DNA of 17,428 bases from Bacillota bacterium (lineage in GTDB: Bacteria; Bacillota; Clostridia; Christensenellales; CALWSW01), in the NCBI GenBank assembly GCA_023402915.1, contig JAEYFO010000092.1:1-17428 (forward strand), read 5' to 3'. Of the stretch, positions 14,058-17,428 are shown one piece after another (position 1 is the stretch's first letter; each line of letters starts with the position of its first letter). The translations under genes and the position numbers were made by a program. The notes under the pieces are model-generated. The model saw only the letters and a list, made by a program, of their open reading frames with translations. It had not been told where the DNA came from and searched no databases.

Positions 14058-14086
14058 AAAAAATTCCGGCCGCCTTCCGCCGGAAT
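14058..14086 (-). terminator. Terminator of the small membrane protein gene
   Basis: On the minus strand ATTCCGGC (14086-14079) pairs perfectly with GCCGGAAT (14070-14063) around an 8-nt loop, followed by a run of T. It starts 21 nt after the stop codon. Confidence 0.9.
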
Positions 14087-14107
14087 CTTCTTTCCCAATT
14101 TCCAAAT

Positions 14108-14674
14108 TCACCGCGTTCCCGCGCCGCGCAGCCGCCGCCTTCTTCCCTTCAAACCCTCGACCGCGCCCCAAAGGAGCGCCGAACCGATCGCCGCCGTGAC
14201 CGCCGCGTCGAAATAGGCCGTGTTGGGCAGGGAGAACACCACGCCGCACAGCCCCTCGAGCGCCAGCGCCGCCCCAAGCACTGCGCCGAGCGCGCCGAAA
14301 CCCGCCGCCATGGCCGCGCGCCGATCGCCCAGCAGCGCCGGGAGCAGCGCCGCTGACAGACCCAGGAACACGCCCGGTTCTACCAGCAGCGAAAGACCGC
14401 CCAGCGCGCAAAGGAGCAGACCGCCCACCGCCGCCGCAGAAAGCAGGGCGCATAATTTTTCCATGCGGCCGGGAATTCTTTTCCAGAGCGCCGCCGCCGG
14501 GACGCACAGGAACCAGACCGCGGCAAAGGGCTCCACCGCGCCGAGCAGCAGCAGCGAAACGAAGGTCATCGTCGCCGGGAACCGCTTCACGCCCAGCGCG
14601 TGCAAAAGGGGCTGCGCCGCGCCGGTCGCAAGCGCCGCCAGCGCGCAGAGGGTCAAAGGAACGCCAATCGTCAT
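14108..14674 (-). CDS. Small integral membrane protein of unknown function
   Basis: A 188-residue, very hydrophobic protein from the ATG at 14674 (MTIGVPLTLCALAALATGAA). Membrane segments are visible near 5-20, 36-64, 72-96, 99-116, 120-147 and 156-173, with an arginine-rich C-terminus (GRRRRLRGAGTR) expected on the cytoplasmic side. The segment LPNTAYFDAAVTAAIGSALL (149-168) resembles the C-terminal GGAGTFDGIFLTGI pattern of DUF1614 membrane proteins, but the match is loose and from memory. In its favour as a real gene are the membrane periodicity and the perfect terminator right after it. Against it: the ribosome binding site is weak (GAAAGCGAG, no AGGAGG) and it is alanine/leucine-rich in a GC-rich genome. 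An upstream ATG at 14839 would place a basic, non-hydrophobic extension inside a repeat and was rejected. Confidence 0.62.
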   Translation of the reverse strand: MTIGVPLTLCALAALATGAAQPLLHALGVKRFPATMTFVSLLLLGAVEPFAAVWFLCVPAAALWKRIPGRMEKLCALLSAAAVGGLLLCALGGLSLLVEPGVFLGLSAALLPALLGDRRAAMAAGFGALGAVLGAALALEGLCGVVFSLPNTAYFDAAVTAAIGSALLWGAVEGLKGRRRRLRGAGTR

Positions 14675-14822
14675 GGGGAGGTTTTCTCGCTTTCCAATCG
14701 TCGGCTCGCCGGTCGCCCGGGATCGCAAAGCCGCTCCCCTTACTCTGCGCCGCGCGCCCTCCCGCCACACCCGGAAAAGTTTGGGGCGGGGATCTTTGGG
14801 GGAGACGTTGGGGAGACTTTTT

Positions 14823-14857
14823 GAAAAAAGTCCCCCCAAACCCCCTCAAAAACTTTC
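14823..14857 (-). repeat. Inverted repeat arm A
   Basis: On the minus strand it reads GAAAGTTTTTGAGGG at one end and GGACTTTTTTC at the other. It matches arm B (15273-15306, plus strand) at roughly three quarters of positions. A shorter related sequence, TTTGAAAGTTTTTCGGGGGC, is at 15165-15184. Confidence 0.55.
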
Positions 14858-14881
14858 AAAATGAAAGAAAAGCAAAAGGCC

Positions 14882-15069
14882 AAGGCTTCCCTTCTGATGG
14901 GGGATAAAAAAGGATTTCTTCAAACCGAAAGGCTCCCCTTTTGATGGGGGAAAGGAAAAACTTTTATAAAGCCCGAAGTGCTTCCCGTCTATTGGGATCG
15001 GGAGAAAAATTTTCGCAGGGGAAAGGGGTTCTTCTCACGAAGCAGGCTCAATTTCCAATTTTCGCTTTC
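14882..15069. repeat. 47-nt-period repeat array with a small hairpin in each unit
   Basis: Units start at 14882, 14929, 14976 and 15023, each beginning AAG, exactly 47 nt apart. The first 23 nt of units 1 and 2 agree at 21 positions (AAGGCT-CCC then TGATGGGGGA). Units 3 and 4 have diverged but keep register. Each unit can fold a short hairpin: TCCC/GGGA in unit 1, TCCCC/GGGGA in unit 2, TCCCG/CGGGA in unit 3, CTTC/GAAG in unit 4. There are no unique spacers of CRISPR type. Confidence 0.5.
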
Positions 15070-15272
15070 TTCGAAAAAGAAATTTCCAAACGCAGAATTG
15101 TTTCTGAAAATTTTTCGGAAACTTCCTCAAGAAGCCAGCCACTCGTCTTTATTTTCTCTTTTCTTTGAAAGTTTTTCGGGGGCAAAGCACAAACCTGCCG
15201 CTCACTTTTCTCCCTTTCTTCAGCCGCTCGTCAGAAGGCAGCTGCCCCGTTTTCCAAATTTCTCTTTTCTAT

Positions 15273-15306
15273 AAAAGTTTTTGAAGGGTCTGGAAAACTT
15301 TTTTTC
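15273..15306 (+). repeat. Inverted repeat arm B, itself a hairpin
   Basis: AAAAGTTTT (15273-15281) pairs perfectly with AAAACTTTT (15294-15302) around TGAAGGGTCTGG. It is the counterpart of arm A in opposite orientation, so the two bracket about 415 bp. Confidence 0.55.
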
Positions 15307-15312
15307 AAAGGT

Positions 15313-15599
15313 TGTCACCCGCGAGGGTGACATGCTTCCTTGCTGAAATGCCAAATTTTCAGCAGGAAAATTTGGTAAAAAGTTTCCCAGCGGGGTCAAG
15401 GGGGGCTGACACCGACCGCGCCCAGCGGGCGAAAAAGGAAGGGGGAAGCCCACTGAGCAAAGGAGTTCCGGAAGCGTTAGCGAACCGGAACGACTATTTC
15501 CCCAAACCGCCTACGGCGCTTTGCGGATTTTATCAAGGAGGTATATCGCCCTTTGGGCGATGAGGTTGCGAAGTGAGGACGTACCCTTGCGTTACGTCC
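15313..15599. repeat. Cluster of seven perfect hairpins
   Basis: Perfect stems: TGTCACCC/GGGTGACA with a GCGA loop (15313-15332); CCAAATTTTC/GAAAATTTGG with AGCAG loop (15351-15375); CGCCC/GGGCG with AGC loop (15419-15431); GTTCCGG/CCGGAAC (15465-15491); CGCC/GGCG with TAC loop (about 15510-15521); ATCGCCC/GGGCGAT with TTT loop (15545-15561); GGACGTA/TACGTCC (15577-15599). None has a T-run on the minus strand, so they are not standard terminators for pgeF. Confidence 0.6.
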
Positions 15600-15603
15600 C
15601 CCC

Positions 15604-16464
15604 TCACACCAGCCGCAGAAACGCTGCCATTGCGCCGGTCTCGCCGAGCGCCTTCTTGTCGCGGCGATAGGAGAAAAACCCTTCGCCGCAGCAGGTGCAG
15701 GCCCCGCTCTGCGCGATATGCTGCGGCAAAAGCCCCGCTTCGAGCAGCTGCGCGCCCATGACCCGCCACAGATCGACGTGATACTTCTTCGTCGCTTCCG
15801 TATAGGAAATACAGGGCACTTCCGGGAAGTTCTTTTGAAAAATCTCCATCACCGGCGCGTCCACCTCAAAGCAGTCCGCACAGATCGACGGCCCCACGCC
15901 CGCCAGAATGTCCTCCGGCCGGCTGCCGAATTTTTCCTGCATCAAAAGCGCTGCCTTCCTCCCGACGCGCAGGCTCGTGCCCCGCCAGCCGGCGTGTACC
16001 ATGCCGCCCGCCTTTTTGACCGGATCGTACAAAAACAGCGGAATGCAGTCCGCATGCAGCGTCGTGAGCGTCACGCCCGCTTCGTTCGTGATGAGCCCGT
16101 CGCAGTCCGGATAGCGCGCCCCGCCCGGAAACCCCATGCCGCCGTCGCCGCTGTGGGCGACCTCCACGCCGTCGCCGTGGCAATAGCTCACCAGCGCCAT
16201 GGAGCCATAGGGGAACCCCGCCGCTTTCGCGAACCTCCGGTAGTTTTCAAAGAGCGCTTCCCGGCTGTCCGGCCGGTTCCAGCCCAGATTCAGCGTGGAA
16301 AACGCCCCCGTGCTCACGCCGCCAAAGCGCATCGCCAGCCCGTGGGACACGCCGCCCGCCGCTTCAAGCAGCGGGATCGCCGCCCACTTCACACCGTCTT
16401 TTTCCCGAATGGAAAAGCCGCACGGCATTGCTGCAAATGCGGCTTCGTAGTCTGTTTTGTTCAT
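15604..16464 (-). CDS. pgeF: YfiH/PgeF family protein (Zn-dependent purine nucleoside phosphorylase / peptidoglycan editing factor)
   Basis: A 286-residue protein of the family once called multicopper polyphenol oxidase. Members are reported as purine nucleoside phosphorylases/adenosine deaminases and, in E. coli, to correct mis-incorporated residues in peptidoglycan precursors. Metal-site motifs are present: H96 in YCHGDGV (usually QVHG), C140 in [14 protein letters not shown]157 in VHAGWRGT. Also visible are CDGLITN (121-127), [14 protein letters not shown] and the C-terminal FFSYRRD. The stretch before HGLAMRFGG is slightly longer than in short members. The ATG overlaps the nrdR stop (ATGA), so translation is coupled to nrdR. 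Which activity applies here cannot be told from sequence. Confidence 0.93.
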   Translation of the reverse strand: MNKTDYEAAFAAMPCGFSIREKDGVKWAAIPLLEAAGGVSHGLAMRFGGVSTGAFSTLNLGWNRPDSREALFENYRRFAKAAGFPYGSMALVSYCHGDGVEVAHSGDGGMGFPGGARYPDCDGLITNEAGVTLTTLHADCIPLFLYDPVKKAGGMVHAGWRGTSLRVGRKAALLMQEKFGSRPEDILAGVGPSICADCFEVDAPVMEIFQKNFPEVPCISYTEATKKYHVDLWRVMGAQLLEAGLLPQHIAQSGACTCCGEGFFSYRRDKKALGETGAMAAFLRLV

Positions 16465-16931
16465 TTCGTTTCCTTTTCTTTTTCCTGAAGCAGCAGACGC
16501 ATCTCTTCCATGAAGGTGTTGATGTCCTTGAACTGGCGATAGACCGACGCAAAGCGCACGTAGGCCACTTCGTCCAGCTCCTTGAGCTGCTGCATGATGA
16601 TCTCGCCGATGCGCTCGCTGGTGATCTCCTGCTCAAGGGTGTTGAACACCCGCCGGGACACTTCGTCCGCCACGCGCTCGATCTCCGCCGAAGGGATGGG
16701 CCGCTTTTCGCAGGCTTTTCGCAGTCCGCCGAGGATCTTTTGGCTATCGAACGGCTCGCGCCGCCCGTCCTTTTTGACCACCATGATGGGGATCTCTTCG
16801 ATTTTTTCATAGGTGGTGAAGCGCTTCCCGCAGCTGAGGCATTCCCTGCGGCGGCGGATGGAGCTGCCCTCGTCCGTCGGGCGGGAATCGATCACCTTGC
16901 TTTCGGGGTATCCGCAATACACGCATTTCAT
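16461..16931 (-). CDS. nrdR: Transcriptional repressor NrdR of ribonucleotide reductase genes
   Basis: A 156-residue regulator that senses ATP/dATP and represses nrd operons. The N-terminal zinc ribbon has C3, C6, C31 and C34 (CVYC ... CLSCGKRF), with the family sequence [20 protein letters not shown] between. The ATP-cone follows from about 49 to 139 ([20 protein letters not shown]). The start at 16931 is fixed by GGAGGAAC upstream and by the universal MKCxYC beginning; an in-frame ATG at 17030 is rejected. The stop overlaps the pgeF start by 4 bp. A good promoter lies about 90 bp upstream. No ribonucleotide reductase gene is in the window. Confidence 0.98.
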   Translation of the reverse strand: MKCVYCGYPESKVIDSRPTDEGSSIRRRRECLSCGKRFTTYEKIEEIPIMVVKKDGRREPFDSQKILGGLRKACEKRPIPSAEIERVADEVSRRVFNTLEQEITSERIGEIIMQQLKELDEVAYVRFASVYRQFKDINTFMEEMRLLLQEKEKETK

Positions 16932-17020
16932 CGCTCGTTCCTCCGGAGGCGTCCGCCTTTTTTTGAAAAACCCTTCGGCCTGTCCGCCCCTGTCAAATTT
17001 CGGCAAATTTCTGAGATAAT

Positions 17021-17049
17021 AGTATATCACACCTGCCGGCCGATTGCAA
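17021..17049 (-). promoter_or_regulatory. Sigma-A promoter of nrdR-pgeF
   Basis: Minus strand: TTGCAA (17049-17044), 17-bp spacer, TATACT (17026-17021) preceded by TGA (extended -10). It lies just downstream of the ymxH stop, so nrdR is not dependent on ymxH transcription. No clear NrdR box was seen. Confidence 0.7.
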
Positions 17050-17081
17050 TTTTCGCCCCGATCTCGCCGTTTTTCCGCTTT

Positions 17082-17324
17082 TCAGCACCGGCTCAGATCC
17101 ACCAGGATCACGTCCTCGCCGAACTTGACGATCTTTCCATAGGGAATGACGCATTCCTGATCCCCCTTGAGCAGCCCGAACAGCCGCCCCGGCCCCGGCA
17201 CGATCACCGCCATGATCCGCCCGTCGCACAGCTCGATCTGCAGATCCTCGATGTGCCCCAGCCGCCGCCCGTCGCAGATGTTGATGACTTCTTTGGCGCA
17301 AAGGTCGTCAAACGTCGATCGCAT
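17082..17324 (-). CDS. ymxH: YlmC/YmxH family PRC-barrel protein
   Basis: An 80-residue protein of the YlmC/YmxH family, linked to sporulation in Bacillus and clostridia. The sequence MRSTFDDLCAKEVINICDGR, then LGHIEDLQIELCDGRI and VIPYGKIVKFGEDVILVD, is a single PRC-barrel with the expected beta-strand pattern and normal length. The start at 17324 has AAGGAGGAG about 6 nt upstream. An in-frame ATG at 17420 adds a basic, unlikely leader and was rejected. Its exact role is not known to me. A minus-strand CATAAGGT near 17368 could be a sigma-E-like -10, but this is weak. Confidence 0.92.
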   Translation of the reverse strand: MRSTFDDLCAKEVINICDGRRLGHIEDLQIELCDGRIMAVIVPGPGRLFGLLKGDQECVIPYGKIVKFGEDVILVDLSRC

Positions 17325-17428
17325 TGCGCTCCTCCTTCCCGCCCGCGCAGAAACGAACCTTTTTTGATACCTTATGCCCCCTGCGCGCCGTTGTTTCCGC
17401 CTTTTTTCCGGGAAAGCCAAAACTGCCA

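Larger units (their letters stand above)
13706..14107. other. Intergenic region between the membrane protein gene and the DUF512 gene
   Basis: 402 bp with no supported gene. It contains the terminator of the membrane protein gene (14058-14086) and a minus-strand -10 candidate TATACT (13825-13820) for the DUF512 gene, about 115 nt upstream of its ATG. That -10 sits inside the palindrome GTATAGTATAC (13816-13826). No good -35 stands in front of it. Confidence 0.5.
14675..15603. other. 929-bp noncoding island rich in hairpins and repeats
   Basis: Lies between pgeF and the membrane protein gene. It has no supported gene. Left to right it holds a GACTTTTT hairpin (14811-14837), one arm of an inverted repeat (14823-14857), a 47-nt-period repeat array (14882-15069), an A/T-rich middle section, the second inverted arm (15273-15306), and a dense run of perfect hairpins (15313-15599). 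Frames across it are short and without family features. Confidence 0.65.

Noticed and set aside
14882-15069. CRISPR array
   Set aside because: The 47-nt period has diverged units, no constant repeat separated by unique spacers, and no cas gene nearby.
15545-15599. Terminator of pgeF
   Set aside because: Two perfect hairpins stand here, but neither is followed by a T-run on the minus strand.
17021-17049. NrdR self-binding box at the nrdR promoter
   Set aside because: The A/T-rich sequence around the -10 does not match the paired NrdR box pattern well enough, and only one half-like site is visible.

Overview
The window reads as about 17.4 kb of chromosome from a GC-rich, anaerobic, spore-forming clostridium, probably a gut Oscillospirales- or Christensenellales-like lineage. 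The evidence is a SpoIVA ATPase, a YlmC/YmxH sporulation protein, a group-B-like [FeFe] hydrogenase, strong AGGAGG-type ribosome binding sites and the clostridial gene order DUF512 - der - plsY - spoIVA. Species cannot be named from the sequence alone. No rRNA, tRNA, CRISPR array, transposase or integrase gene is visible.

Right-hand half, read on the minus strand (17324 down to 10027): ymxH; then nrdR and pgeF/yfiH joined by an ATGA stop-start overlap; then a 0.93 kb noncoding stretch full of hairpins and repeats; a small unassigned membrane protein with its own terminator; then a PDZ/radical-SAM DUF512 protein, the ribosome-assembly GTPase Der, and the acyltransferase PlsY, closed by a terminator near 9860. 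These are mostly core housekeeping genes.

Middle (about 4300 to 9900): in many clostridia gpsA lies between plsY and spoIVA. Here gpsA is absent and the space holds accessory genes. These are a LysR regulator (8348-9226, plus), a divergently transcribed exported flavoprotein with a lipoprotein signal, two FMN-binding domains and a fumarate-reductase-like FAD domain (5797-8169, minus), and a lipid-anchored barnase-type RNase with a barstar inhibitor just downstream (4567-5528, plus). The flavoprotein probably passes electrons outside the membrane to an unknown acceptor controlled by the LysR protein. The barnase/barstar pair looks like a cell-surface RNase with cytoplasmic self-protection.

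Left end: spoIVA (minus) converges with a monocistronic [FeFe] hydrogenase (plus) that has a near-consensus promoter and a clear terminator. The window begins inside a minus-strand glycine-rich protein of phage-tail or surface type, cut by the edge.

The least expected items are the lipid-anchored barnase with its barstar, the reductase whose fumarate-binding residues appear replaced, the replacement of gpsA, and the hairpin island at 14.8-15.6 kb, which includes a register-locked 47-nt repeat and inverted repeat arms.
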